This document shows positions 13,740 through 25,493 of a DNA stretch of 64,000 nt, one piece after another (position 1 is the stretch's first letter; every line of letters starts with the position of its first letter). The notes under the pieces were generated by a model, which was not told the origin of the DNA, ran no database searches, and saw only the letters and a list, made by a program, of their open reading frames with translations. Location: the NCBI GenBank assembly GCA_023101885.1, contig JALPQD010000004.1:8709421-8773420 (forward strand), in the 5' to 3' direction. This stretch comes from Typhlomys cinereus (Eukaryota; Chordata; Mammalia; Rodentia; Platacanthomyidae). The position numbers were made by a program, and so were the translations under genes.

Positions 13740-15390
13740 CATACTAAGGCAAAATACTAAGTAGAAAAGATCCAAATACATAAATTTAATTTCATTTATT
13801 GCAAGCCAATGTTTAATCATGGATAAAAAGATGCAAGAACTTATATAGTGTTTTGAATCAAATGAAAACTGATATTTTGAAGCAATGTTGAAGAGAAGGT
13901 ATATTTAATAAGCTACTGTTCTTTATTAATAAAACTTTTCCACTTACCGTTTTTTAGGGTTCTTAAAGGAAGAAGATGACAGTAACTTAAATATTAAATA
14001 TACGTTTCGACAATATAAGCTCATAGTATTCTTGGATCTTTCAGAAAAACTTTTTGAAGAACTTTTCACAAATTTTTGAAGGGAGAGGACTGAACTATTT
14101 GTAACTAAATTTATGCCATTGTGAATTTATAAGACAAATAAGGATCTGAGTTTTGATCCTCAGAATCACAAACAAACAAATACTACTTGGAAAACCATCA
14201 AAATGCTCATTAGCAGTAAAATGATCTATCTTTAAGAAGCAATGCTAGGTGGGAAAAATAAATGCCTATTACTCATATGACATTCATATAAACATATTGG
14301 CAAGAAACAAACATACCATAAAAAATCTACTAATATCTTGCTTCAGGAACAATACATAAGTAGTAAAACCAAAGGAGAGGAGCACTTTGGAAGTTGGCAT
14401 ACTTGGGGGCTTTTAGAGACCTGAAAATGTTTCAAGACCAGAGGGGCACTTAAATGGGTGTTTATTTTATACTTTTCAACAAAATGTACATATATGTCCA
14501 AAATGCTTCTTTGTATATATGTTATATATAATCAAATTACTAAAAAGAGTCCTCAATGTTGGCATACACCTGTTACCTCAGCACTAGCGAGACTTAGGCA
14601 AGACAACCTTGAGTTCAGACTTAGCTTGGGCTGTGTAATGAAACTCTGTCTCAAAAACAACAACAAGAAAACCAAAATGCATATATGTGTGCATATATGT
14701 GTGTATATATAGAGAGAGTGAGAGTATATTACATATATAATTTTAATGAAAGAGTATGTCATAGCATGTTAAGATCTTAGATTCAATCCCCAATGCCACA
14801 AAATAAAGAACTCCTCAGCAAAGCCAAAAGAAAAACCAAACAATTACATTCAACATTACATTTCATATTCCACATTTCTAAAGGATAACTCATGCTGTTT
14901 CCATTATCATTCCTAGATTTACAGAATGAATTCTCAATCTTAGCTGTTTCTAGAGTCATTCGTAGGCTTTCAGAATGAATTCTAAGGTTTAGGCATGCAT
15001 AATCCAAAAATAAACTATAGAGGGGCTAAATATAGAACTGTATCCAAATCATCACAATAAAGATGCAAACCAGTTGTCAAGGCAGAGTTTATATTTAGAT
15101 TAGAGGACAGAATTTTTAATTCCTTTTTCATGACTAGCTCTTTAAGTTTCATTCCTAAATTACATGTAGGCCATTCCTTTTTCAAGGGTGTTACATTTCA
15201 TAAATTGCAAGTACTCTTAAAGAATCATACTCATCTAGTTGATCATGATTGCTTTTGAGCTGGCCCCGACAGAAAGGTTCTGAGAGTTGACAAAAATATA
15301 GCAGCCAGAGAGACCGAGGCAGGAAAATCACAAATTCAAGGCAAACAAATTACGGAAACACCAAAATATATTAAAAAGTGAGGAAGAAAG
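13740..15390. other. Intergenic, with B1-like and ID-like copies
   Basis: No gene was recognised. A B1-like SINE lies at 14,547-14,670 (+, ending TCTCAAAAACAAC), and an ID-like fragment at 14,752-14,808 (+). Elsewhere the sequence is AT-rich and unique-looking. Confidence 0.5.
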
Positions 15391-15470
15391 GTCTAGGGAT
15401 GTAGCTCAGTGGTAGAGTACTTCCTAGAACACATGAGGATCTAAGCTCACTCCTTAGCACTCAAAAAAGG
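15391..15470 (+). mobile_element. ID-like SINE
   Basis: GGGATGTAGCTCAGTGGTAG is the canonical ID head. It is followed by a degenerate B-box and CACTCAAAAAA. Confidence 0.75.
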
Positions 15471-15730
15471 GCTGGGGTAGAGGAAGCATATCACAAAACT
15501 TAATTCATCTACATACAAAAAAGTTCCTTTCAAATCACTCTCCTCTTCCAAATAGATGATACTGGTATAGAAAAAGAAGTTTTCAATTGTTATGGTACGC
15601 ATAAACATGCATGTGCACACACACACATATACATGTGTTATATACCCAGTAACATCTTAGCTGTATGTTCATTTTCACATTACAGTTACAGGTATCAGTA
15701 TAATTATCATTTTAATGCTAGTATTAAAAT

Positions 15731-15732
15731 AC

Positions 15733-15782
<50 letters not shown>

Positions 15783-16012
15783 TGTGTGTGTGTGTGCCTG
15801 TAGAGACCCAGGGTGACTCCAGAAATTATCCTTTATTGCTCAACCTCCTATTGGGCTGGGTTGCTCTGGGGTTTGTTAGGATCTGCCTTCCAGGTCAGAA
15901 GTGCAGACTGCTGCCATTTCTACCTGATGTTTTTATGTGGGATCTAAGATCTGAACTCAGGTTCTGTTGCTTGTGAGGCAATATCTTAACCTCTAGGCCA
16001 TTTCTCCAATCC
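15731..16012 (-). mobile_element. SINE family A copy with long (TG)n tail
   Basis: A (TG)n run of about 63 nt (15,735-15,797) leads into the family body (AGGGTGACTCCAGAAATTATCC) and the tRNA-like head, ending CTCCAATCC. TTAAAAT repeats flank it at 15,724-15,730 and 16,013-16,019. Confidence 0.8.
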
Positions 16013-17940
16013 TTAAAATGTTATATAACCTTTTAAGACACAGGTTTCTACCTCGTGACAGGACTCATCATTTGGGGATTCTAGAACTGTTAGGTTTTGC
16101 TAGTCATATTATTATTAGATAAAAAGCTTTATTTCCTGCCCAAAGCCCTGGATTCAAACCGCAGCGCACGTGCACACACACACACACGCACACACACATC
16201 TCAACAACAAACAGTCCAAATCACTGGGTATTTCTTAATCTTCTATGTAAAGTGTCTAGCCTTCATCTTATGAAAGAAAGAGAGAAAAAGGAAAGAAAAA
16301 AGAGAGATCTTGAGAGTGTTTTTTACTCTCTAGTTCCCCCTTCCCACTGATTGGAAAACAGCAACAAATTATGGTTTCCATTTAAGAGCTGTCTGCCTGC
16401 CAGCTTCAGACATCACTACTGGATTGTTGAGGATTATATAAATACACACCTATTTAAGCATTGAAACTTGAGGCTATTGCTACAGAAAATTTTAACATAA
16501 AAGTCTAAACACAGGGAGGGAGGAGAGGGAAAAAAAAGTCTAAACACTTAGTTAAAGTATTTACTGTGAATTGTTCTATTATTGCCATATGTCAAAACAA
16601 AGATTATAAAAATTAGGAATTAAATATACAACCTTAAATATAGCACACTTTTATTTATATGATCTTGTGATTCATATGTTTATATGGGTTGTGATATCAA
16701 AAGTAAGAATCATGGAAAAATATCAAAATACTCTACTGAACTTGCTAAATAACTGAATGTGAAAAAGACTTTGAAAAGCAAAAACAATAATAAAACTGAC
16801 AAATTAGAGAAAGCCAGTCTAGTTTAAAATTTACAGTTACAATGCATAAAAGTGGCAAAAACATTATATTAATGTTGATTCTTGAAACCAACAACATCAG
16901 TAACCTGAAACCAACTCTATTTAGCTACAATGGGGTGATTTGCCAGAAGAATACAGGAAATCTAAAGGGAAGAAGAGGTGCATGAAGAACAAGAGAAGCC
17001 CCACAGGTTTCTGACCCACAGTCTGCCATACGGTCTTCTGAGCAGTGCCCCTGGAAGTAGACACACAAACCGTGGCAGCACAGTGAGACAGACGGGTCTA
17101 GAAGAACGTTTGGTAGGCAGTGTTCCCCAGAGCGCCGATTTCAGGAGATGCATCTCTAAGGAACAGAGGAAGGCAGGATTGGCAGAGGGTGTGAACGCAC
17201 AGTGAGGATGCTGCAGAAGCCCAGGCCACTCCCCAGGGTCCCACTCAAGGTCCTTTGCGTGCACCTCAGCCGATCACTGGCATGGGCTACCCCAGGCATG
17301 GCACAGTCTAGTGAGTTACAAGTTGCTGCACACTGACTTATTTTCTTATTTTGCGTCATACCACCTGGAAGTCAAAATGTGAAGGAGCCAGACTGGCACA
17401 CTCAGCGATGTCCTGACAACTTGACTGGGAACAACAGGGCCTCTAATTTTGTGCTTCTGCAACTATACACACAGAGGGAATTCTCCACCCCACTAAATAA
17501 ACAAAAAGAAGCAAATAAACAAGAACAACAACAACCAAACCTTTATATATGCATACCAAGGCAGGATGGAAGCCAGACTTCCAGGACACATCAAGTGTCT
17601 ACAACAGGCATCAACAGGCAATTCAGAACTAAGGAGGTGTGGTTACTAAAGGCTTTTCTTAGGTGAAGGGGAAGGTGTTGAGAGTAGGTTCCTCCATGAC
17701 GTCCTGATTGACTGGAACTCTTGGGCTCATGCGATCTTCCTTTCTCACCCGAATTACTGGAACTGCAGCTATATATAGTTGGGGGGGGCAAGTAAAATTT
17801 TAAAAGTACTTTCTTACTTACAAGTCTATGGTCTGAAAATTAAATGATTTCTCAATGAACAGGAGGTCAAAAACAGGATGACGTTCAGTTTTAAGGGTGC
17901 TGGAAAATAGGCACTTATACCGCCAGCAGGAGGAGCCTTT
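16013..17940. other. Intergenic, no recognised gene
   Basis: A (CA)n stretch lies at about 16,173-16,198 and an AG-rich stretch at 16,270-16,310. 16,930-17,360 is more GC-rich than its surroundings and has open frames on both strands, but I recognise no protein or repeat in it. Confidence 0.45.
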
Positions 17941-18139
17941 CTGAAAATGGATTTTTGCAATGTATGTGAAATTTTAAAATATGTGGAGCTTGTAATTTTA
18001 CCTCTAGGAATTCATTTCAAAGAAAAATCAATTAAGAAAGAGCCCAGAGTGGTATATAACTATAATATGGAAACTCAGGAATCTGAGGCAGGAGGATTAC
18101 TTGAGCTCAGGGGTTTGGGAACTGTTTGGTAATACAGGA

Positions 18140-18140
<1 letters not shown>

Positions 18141-18196
<56 letters not shown>
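18141..18196. repeat. (GA)n microsatellite
   Basis: This is about 28 uninterrupted GA units, next to a decayed B1-like stretch (18,030-18,130) that contains GGAATCTGAGGCAGGAGG. Confidence 0.95.
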
Positions 18197-18198
<2 letters not shown>

Positions 18199-18524
18199 AA
18201 GAATAGAGTCGGTTCAGTGCTGCACTGCTTGATATTGTTATAAAGAAAGGAAATAAATGTGAGAAAAATGACAGATTTAGTGAATTGTGATAAATCTAAA
18301 TGATGTAATATTATGAAGCTATTAGAAATCATTCAATTGTTAAGATATTCAGGTTCATATACTGAAAAAGTGTTCATATTCTTGGTGAGATTTAAAATCT
18401 ACAAAATATAGAAGAAATCATTCCATAATATCAAATGAAGGGTAAGTGCAGTTTCTAGGTGACATCATTGCAAGTGTTACCTCTTCTTATTTTTCTTATG
18501 TCTATGTTAAACCTGTATTATGGG

Positions 18525-18605
18525 CTACGGGTCTAGGTCATTGGTAAACACTTATCTAGCATGCATGAGGTTCTGGGATCAATTCTTAGACTTGCAAAAA
18601 CCCAA
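18525..18605 (+). mobile_element. ID-like SINE, diverged
   Basis: The pattern GGGTCTAGGTCATTGGTAAA, CTTATCTAGCATGC, GGTTCTGGGATCAATTC and an A-rich end follows the ID layout. Confidence 0.6.
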
Positions 18606-18744
18606 ACAAAACTACTCTGTATTAATTACATTTATAACTAGAAAAATGAAAAATAATACATGACTTATTACTCAGCACCTTACAAATATGAAATTCTTGG
18701 CATATTCTATAATTTCATGCCTTTAGAAATTGAAATAGACATTT

Positions 18745-19195
18745 ATTTATTTTCTAATGGAACCAAGTGTCTCTTTATATAGCCCAGGCTTACCTAGACC
18801 TTGCTATCCTGCAATGGCAGCCTCCTGAAGAGCTGGGATTACAGTCATGCACCAACACAATCCTCACATGGTATTAGGGGCACTTTTTGTTTTTTTTCTT
18901 TTGTTAGAGACAAGACTCTAGACAGTATGACTGGGAACTTGTGGCAGTCCTCCTGCCTTAGCCTCTCAAGTACATTACAAATGGCAGCCACTGTGCAAGG
19001 CTTTGGAGGTGGGTTTTTAACGTAAGAACTTGTAACCAAATTAAAAAACGCTCACTCACTTAGAGACAGTGTCTTGTTACATGGTCCAGGCTGGCCATGT
19101 ATTGCACATAGAAGTACCACTTGACCTCAAACTTGATAGTCTCCTGCCTGATTTTCCTGACTGTAGGGATGATAAGTGTGAATCTTCTGAGTCAC
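18745..19195 (-). mobile_element. Cluster of three B1-like SINEs
   Basis: Three reverse-orientation B1/PB1-like units follow one another (about 18,745-18,861, 18,880-19,003 and 19,050-19,195). Each shows the CCTCCTGAAG...GGGATTACA or GCCAGGCTGGCC-like blocks of 7SL-derived SINEs. Confidence 0.6.
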
Positions 19196-19670
19196 TTTAC
19201 CAAAATACATTTTGACTAATTAGTAGAGTTGATTCCCAGGGGCATGTTCAAAGTTGTTTTTTTTTTTCTTTTTTTTTTTTTAACCTTCATATAGGAGACC
19301 ACACCCCTAGGCCTTAGGCCTTCTGGAGAAGTACTCTATTCCAGCTCTGTCCTTAAATTTTAAATGTAAATAACTTGTTAAACTATAAAACTGCCTCTAT
19401 CCTTACAATCATCGCTGTTTTTTTTTTTTCTTAAACCAAAATGTAAATTTAATAGTTTTGGCCTATATTTGATGGAACACTAAATTACTTGGAAAGAGGC
19501 TAGAAGAAAGTAATAAAAATAATTACATACTAGAAACTGGTCTCCATAATGATGTGCGAAAGCAAATTATTAGGAAATAAAATTGAAAATTACCTTATAT
19601 TTTATTTGTTACTATGCTCTCTGAATAGGATAAGTAACAAAAAACAAAACAAACAAACAAAATCATGAAT
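19196..19670. other. Intergenic AT-rich sequence with poly(T) tracts
   Basis: T-rich tracts lie at 19,257-19,281 and 19,417-19,430. No gene was recognised. Confidence 0.5.
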
Positions 19671-19975
19671 TGCTGGAGAGATGGATGGTCTAGTAGACAA
19701 AGTACTTACCCCTCAAGTGTGAAGACCAGAGTTCAGATCCCCCAAACCACCTAAAAACCGGACAGGTCACTGAGGTCGCCTATAATCTTAGCACTTAGAA
19801 GGCAAGCTGGTTGGCTGCATTAGCTGATAGGGAATCTCTAGTTTCAGATGAGTAATCCTGCTTAAATAAAGCTCAAATGGATTAAGGAAGATACTCGATT
19901 TCAACTTTGGACACACACTCACACATAAACACACACATATGCACATACATGCATGTGCATCTGCACACACATGTG
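19671..19975 (+). mobile_element. tRNA-derived SINE (B3-like) with CA-rich tail
   Basis: The head TGCTGGAGAGATGGATGG, the B-box AGTTCAGATCC, the GTCGCCTATAATCTTAGCAC block and a long CA-rich tail follow the same layout as the copy at 22,383. Confidence 0.65.
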
Positions 19976-20063
19976 ACTACACACTTGTAAACACACATAT
20001 GCCCCCCACATGCACATGCAAAAAAATAAATAAATTGTAAGGTTGTATTTTTTTTAAAAAAAC

Positions 20064-20084
20064 CTTGTGTGCTTGTGTTTGTGT

Positions 20085-20130
<46 letters not shown>

Positions 20131-20336
20131 CAGAGAGCACTGTGTGTCCCTGTTCTGGGAACATCCTGAATTGCTTCTAACTCCTTCTTGTTTCACTCTG
20201 GGATTTCCCAGGCTCTACCCACTAGGGCTGTAAGTGAAAGTTCTGTAGTTTCTGCCTGACATTTTTTTTTAAATTTTTTTTATTATTATTATTGTTTATT
20301 CAACTGTGTGCATGCATGTGCGTGTGTATGTGCGCG

Positions 20337-20375
<39 letters not shown>

Positions 20376-20591
20376 CCACGGACGAATTCGCGAACCACCA
20401 TGGACGCCTCCACCTCCTTCTGCCCCGGGATTCACAGGCTCCGCCCTACCAGGACCAGAAGCACAGCCCCCCCCCCCCCCCCCCCGCTTCCGCCTGACTG
20501 CCTGACATTTTTTACATGGAGCCTGGTATCCAAACTCAGGACCTTCTGTTTGTAAGGCCGAGTCTTAATCTTTGAGCCATCTTTCCAGCCC
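20064..20591 (-). mobile_element. SINE family A copy split by a younger SINE
   Basis: The parts 20,064-20,267 and 20,498-20,591 form one family A element: (TG)n, body, TTCTGCCTGACATTTTT, then TACATGGAGCCTGG and a head ending CAGCCC. The gap holds the insertion described next. Confidence 0.85.
20268..20497 (-). mobile_element. Young SINE family A subfamily copy, 5' truncated, inside an older SINE
   Basis: It carries the CpG-rich core ACGGACGAATTCGCGAACC. Perfect 16-bp repeats CTGCCTGACATTTTTT flank it at 20,252-20,267 and 20,498-20,513. It stops at GCTTCCGCCTG, so the tRNA-like head is missing. It contains a run of 19 C at 20,467-20,485. Confidence 0.85.
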
Positions 20592-20621
20592 TATTGCTTA
20601 GTCTTTAAAATAGACCTTTTC

Positions 20622-20874
20622 TAAGGGCTAGTCAGGTGAAGGGGAACATCCTTGAGTAGAAGGGCCACTTATATTGCCACAGAGGCCTGAGCCCTTACTA
20701 GAGCAGACAAACCAAAGGGAAACTCCGGGCCCTTACAAGCCTAGACAGGCACAAGGGTAGGAGGGGGAGAGATGGGTTGGTGTAGGGAGGGGAGGTTGAA
20801 GGAGGAAAGGAGGGGGCAGGGACAACCAGTCATTATGTTCGTATAAAAGGAGAATTCTTAATAAAAAAAAAAAA
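20622..20874 (+). mobile_element. L1-like 3' end, truncated
   Basis: A polypurine tract (20,757-20,823) leads to ATTATGTTCGTATAAAAGG and a poly(A) end, the 3' layout of the LINE family seen at 45,988. Confidence 0.55.
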
Positions 20875-20934
20875 AATGAACACACTGGAACTTTTAAAGA
20901 GTCCAGTGAAATATATAAAAGAAACCTTTTGGAG

Positions 20935-21290
20935 AGGTTTTATTTATTGTTTTACTGAGAATTTTTCACAACCAAACAAAATGAGTTTATGTCCTTGTTC
21001 CAACCCCTCCCTACCCAGGCTGCCCCTACCCTTCTCTTCCTACCCCGCTCTCTTCTTCCACCCTCCCCTCTTCAAGCCAGCCATGTACAACCCACTCTCT
21101 CTGTGAATGATAGGGCTCCCTTTGGGGTGCCTGTGTTGACAAAGGTGTCAGATCTCTGCTGTAGTATATGTGGCTATTCAATGGGAAAAGTCTTAAGTGG
21201 GGAAGTTCCTCTTCCATTGTCTAGGATCTGCCCCAGAGACAGCTCCCAGTGCAGTTGTTTCTCCTGAGATCCTGCTAGTCTGGAGAAAGG
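20935..21290 (-). mobile_element. L1-like 3' end, uninterrupted reference copy
   Basis: A polypyrimidine tract is followed by GGCTCCCTTTGGGGTGCCTG and CGAGATCC-like blocks. It matches the interrupted copy at 11,395-12,330 and shows that copy's original state. Confidence 0.6.
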
Positions 21291-21313
21291 ATAAGTCAAA
21301 AAGAAACCTTTTA

Positions 21314-21320
21314 TTTATTT

Positions 21321-21372
<52 letters not shown>

Positions 21373-21585
21373 TGAGGGCACTGTGTGTACCTGTGAAGGT
21401 CCAAGGGTGACTTCCAGAATCATCCTGGATTACTTCTACCTCCTTCTTGCTTGGGATTTCCCAGGCTCCTCCCACCAGGGTCTGAAGTGTAGGCCACTGC
21501 TGTTTTTATGTGGGACCTGGGATCTGAACTCAGGACCCTCTGCTTGTGAGGCAGAGTCTTAACCCCTGAGCCATCTCTCCAGCCC
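21314..21585 (-). mobile_element. SINE family A copy with 16-bp TSD
   Basis: A (TG)n run of about 47 nt is followed by a body with a deletion near TGCTGTTTTTATGTGG and a complete head ending CTCTCCAGCCC. AAAAAGAAAYCTTTTA flanks it at 21,298-21,313 and 21,586-21,601 (one mismatch). Confidence 0.85.
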
Positions 21586-21601
21586 AAAAAGAAATCTTTT
21601 A

Positions 21602-22382
21602 AAAGAATCATCTTCAGCTTATGCTGCTGCTGCATCTTTCATATGATGTAGTAGACATAAAAGGATCACTTACATGTTACTAAAAACTAACGCACTTTTA
21701 AAAGCAAGCAAAAATGTAGGAAAAGTAGGTCCCCCAAAACTAGGTCTCTTAAGATATCATAAGGCTTGCCTTATGATAATTTCCTGAAAAAAATACTAAC
21801 TCTTGAATACTCATTTAACGTATACACAATAAACTTTACCCTGTGCTAGGGCTCTTACAACCTTATGGGTGATAACTTGCTGCATTAGGCAACCATCATA
21901 CATTTTATGAGAGCACTGAGATACAGAAGCACACAAATCCAGAGGTACATAACTAGTAAGTCATGAAGCTGAGCTGAGATATAGACATCTCAGATCTATC
22001 ACATGGGGTCTCTGTTTTGAGGTCGGTTCTAGATCTATCAGGCAGTATGGTACAGGAGGAACCCATGATTCTAACTACTGAGCTATAAAGCAAATGTATT
22101 TACTTATTTCATATATCAATATTTAAACATTTTAAACTTTGAAGCCTACTAATATTGATATGTCTTAAGAGTTATAAGTACATGAATAAATCAGTATAAA
22201 AAGAAAATAACTCTCCCAAAGAAGAATTTAATTTGGAGAAAACTGCTTGACTTTCTGACAAATGCATATTCAGATGGAAAAAGGAAGGAGGAGAGAACTA
22301 CTGTTTTATTTTGTCCTTGTCATCAACTTACTATTTGGGTAAGCAGAACTTTTAAAATATATACCAAAAAAACCCTTGCAAG
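21602..22382. other. Intergenic, no feature seen
   Basis: AT-rich unique-looking sequence; no gene or clear repeat was recognised. Confidence 0.5.
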
Positions 22383-22722
22383 GTAGGGAAATGGTTCAGT
22401 TGGGGAAGGTGCATGTCATGCAAGCATGAGGGCCTGAGTTTGATCCCGGGTGCACACGTAAAACACTGGGCGTGGTGATGTGATTTGTAAGCCCAGGGCT
22501 AGGCAGATGGAGACAAGCTGATCCCTAAGGCTTACTGGCCAGCCAGCCTCTCTTAATAAATGAGCCCTGCAGGTCAGTGGGGAGATGTCTCAGAAAACAA
22601 CGCGGCTGGCCCCAAGGACCAGCACCAGAGTCTACCTCTGGTTTCCATGTCCACACATGCACATGCGCACTTGCATGTGTACAAGTGCATTGACGCATAC
22701 ACGTGTGCACTTGCACTTACAC
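22383..22722 (+). mobile_element. tRNA-derived SINE (B3-like), long form
   Basis: The A-box-like head is GGTAGGGAAATGGTTCAGTTGG and the B-box is GAGTTTGATCC. GGGCGTGGTGATG and GGCCAGCCAGCCT blocks and a CA-rich tail follow. Confidence 0.65.
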
Positions 22723-22725
22723 TCA

Positions 22726-22878
22726 AAGATACACAAGAAAATTAGTTTATTTTGAAATAGAATTCATAAACATGAATTTAACTAGTGTTGTGTAAAGGGA
22801 CAGTAAGGTTCTGATTAATGTTCAGTACTGACCTTGAAATGTTTTTAATTTATAAGAAGAATGTGCTTGGGATTTAGG
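22726..22878 (+). repeat. Direct repeat copy 1 (about 150 bp)
   Basis: It runs from AAGATACACAAGAAAATTAG to GGGATTTAGG. It recurs at 23,292-23,441 with roughly 90% identity by eye, including small indels. Confidence 0.9.
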
Positions 22879-23114
22879 TAAGAAATCAAAATTGTAACAT
22901 TTATAGCATAAACAAGAATCTCTGAGGTAGCTGTTTTATTTTTTTCCATGATAGGATAATTACTCTATTTCTCTAGGGACCGACCGGTGACTTAATCTGT
23001 GTGCTGAATGGCAGCTAGTAAAAATGCAAAACCACAACCAGATAGAATGTCAGCACAAGGTGTTTAACTCGACTGACTGACAAAAGGAGCTGATTCTCAA
23101 GGCTCTGCAAGAAG

Positions 23115-23275
23115 ACCGGTGTTGGCTCGCACCTGTATTCCTTGCACAGGGAACGCTCAGGCAGGGGGATGACTGAATGTGTGAGGTCAGCCAGGCCTAC
23201 AAAGTGAGTTCCATATAGCCTGGGCTATAGTGGGACAAGAGCTCAGAAAGAAAAACAAAACAAAACAAAACAGGC
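23115..23275 (+). mobile_element. B1-like SINE
   Basis: The order GTGTTGGCTCGCACCTGTATT, GCCAGGCCTACAAAGTGAG, CAGCCTGGGCTATAGTGG and an (AAAAC)n tail follows the B1 layout. Confidence 0.7.
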
Positions 23276-23291
23276 CTTTGGAAAAAGGTGG

Positions 23292-23441
23292 AAGATACAC
23301 AAGAAAATTAGTTTATCTTGAAGTAGAATTCATAAACATGAATTTAACTAGTATTGTGAAAAGGGACAGTAAGGTTTTGATTAACGTTAGTACTGACCTT
23401 GAAATGTTTTGAATTAAAGAAGAATGTGATTGGGATTTAGG
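23292..23441 (+). repeat. Direct repeat copy 2 (about 150 bp)
   Basis: This is the second copy of 22,726-22,878. It starts shortly after the tail of the B1-like SINE. Confidence 0.9.
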
Positions 23442-23685
23442 CAGTAGCTCAGCAAGCACCTGGGAAATCTGAGGGCAGTCAGCTGCGGAGACTGCCTGAT
23501 GGTATTTCTATATGCTTCACAGGGAGATTCCAATCTTTTTTAGGCAGTTTTAGAGCAGCCAATGTTGGACTAGTCTTGGAAGGTCTTCCAAGGTCATCCC
23601 CAGGGCTGGAATTACCCAGAAGGAACACCTTTGCGAACTTTTCCAACCCTCAGTTCGTGAAAGGATATGGAGATTAGATCTCCAT

Positions 23686-24169
23686 TGTAGAATTTAAGGT
23701 CCCCTCGCAAAATCAACTGGTTGGGCTGGTTGGGCCCCAATATGAACAGGCATAAAATCAACTTTTAGGCCCTGATATGAACAGACCATTGAGATGTAGA
23801 GAGTCAAAAGCTCCAACCAGGTTTGTAGAAACTGAAGCTAACCAATGAGGAAAAGCCATTTTTCCGGGGTTGCCTAATTGTATGAATATAACGAACCCTG
23901 GCAGTCATCTTTGGCACCTTGCCCCTCATGTTCTCCACATCTGAGGCCCCTGAGTTCCTTTTCTGGCTTTCTCTTGCCCTCATGGAGTCCATGCCTGGAG
24001 TCTGTGAGTTTGCCAGGGTTCTCTTGCCCCTCACGGATTCATGTCTGTGAGTTCTGTTCTTCCTCTCCTCTAATGAACTCTGCCTTAATCCTCTATTTTC
24101 TGGTTTCAATCTTTGACTTCTGAACACAAGAACCCGGACACATACAGACCCCAGAAGAATCCTGTATCA
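23686..24169 (+). mobile_element. Possible solo LTR of a class I-type endogenous retrovirus
   Basis: It begins TGTAGAATTTAAGGTCCCC. A CCAAT box (AACCAATGAGGAA) is followed about 40 nt later by a TATAA-like element, then a C-rich region, and it ends near CCTGTATCA. This layout suggests U3-R-U5. No flanking duplication and no internal genes were found. Confidence 0.35.
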
Positions 24170-24334
24170 ATTTCTCCTGGAACTTTTCCCACTCTCCTTA
24201 GGTTAATGGATATGTTACAAAATTCAGTATATCCAAGTCATCTTTCTCTTGGTCCAGTTTAACACAGCGACCCTACTTCCAAATGTCTTCATCTAATATG
24301 CTAATATTTAGGCCACTCTTTCCAGTGGTCTTCT

Positions 24335-24480
24335 GCACTGTCTATCACTAAATGCTGGACTTAGTTTTCTATTTGGCCATATTTTTCATTCATAAAATGA
24401 GTATAATCTTATTGTTTTCCTCAGAGTTTGTTAAAGCTATGGATGTTAAGCATCCAGGAATAGAGTCTCCTAGAAATGGC
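24335..24480 (-). mobile_element. MIR-like relic
   Basis: Reverse-complement MIR pattern around TTTCATTCATAAAATGAGTA and CCTCAGAGTTTGTTAAAGC. Confidence 0.45.
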
Positions 24481-24609
24481 AGTAACTATTATTATTTTCA
24501 TCCCTGAGTAGATTAAAAAATTGTGCCCGTAATCTTTTGTTGACTTGTCCTCATCCACTCCTTTGTCCACAAATAACTAGAGAATTTTAACAGATGAGAA
24601 CCTGGTCAC

Positions 24610-24990
24610 GTGCCCCACTATCTCCCTGGAAACCCCTTAATAGTTTTAGAATAAAGACAGCCTCCTCTCTTGCTCCTCTTGTCCCTGATTCCTTCCTATG
24701 CCAAGGGAATTCCAAATCCCTTTGAGGAAAACAGGTTCCAACAATCCTTGAGGGCTTTAACCACACTGTTTCCTTTCTCTGAAGTTCACCACAAGTCAGT
24801 TCAGTTCTAGGAGCCCTTCAGACTTCTGTTGCAGTCCTTTCTTTCTGAAATCTGGCTCCTCTAATTTGTATTCTTCTTGTATCACATTCTTCGGGTAGAA
24901 CTTCTCAATTTGCAATGACAAATTTACATGTAACTACTTACTATTCTTATGCATTTACAAAGACACCTCCAGTTCCCTGTTATTTATCCA
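24610..24990 (-). mobile_element. LINE2-like relic
   Basis: CCCCTTAATAGTTTTAGAATAAAG and the later C/T-rich clauses resemble the reverse complement of the L2 3' end. Highly diverged. Confidence 0.4.
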
Positions 24991-25401
24991 TTTCCTTCCT
25001 TTCACTTTCTTCTCCCCGTCAGAAGACAACCTTCTTTCAGCTGTTCAAATCAAAACTTTAGTATTTGTTGTAGTTATTCTGCATGGTTGCTGATAAAATC
25101 ATGACAAAAACAAGGGGTTTATTTTCTCTTATGATTATCCGGTTTGATTACCTAATTGATTACCTAATTATGATTACCTAATTGATTCTCTCTTTTACTG
25201 CCCACCAACTCCAAACACTTACTCCATTAGTTACTCCATTAGTTACGCACTGTGCTGACCAAACCATTGATTTCTGGAGGGTTCCAGTCCCTGACTTAAC
25301 ACGTTTTTCTTCTTCTGCCATTACTCCCTTGTATACTTACTATAAGGCATTAAGTTACACTGATCCTGTTGGTTATCCAATATGATTGCCAGAGGGTTCT
25401 T

Positions 25402-25452
25402 TTTTTTTTAACTTTTGTTATTATTATTTATTCAACTGTGCGCATGTGCACG

Positions 25453-25493
<41 letters not shown>

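Noticed and set aside
15734..15976. Cys/Val-repeat peptides (also near 20,306, 21,197, 25,386, 36,709, 38,777)
   Set aside because: They are translations of (TG)n tails of SINEs joined to SINE bodies; the similar C-termini at several loci show repeat origin, not a gene family.
18075..18332. Ser/Leu-repeat peptide on the minus strand
   Set aside because: Translation of the (GA)n microsatellite.
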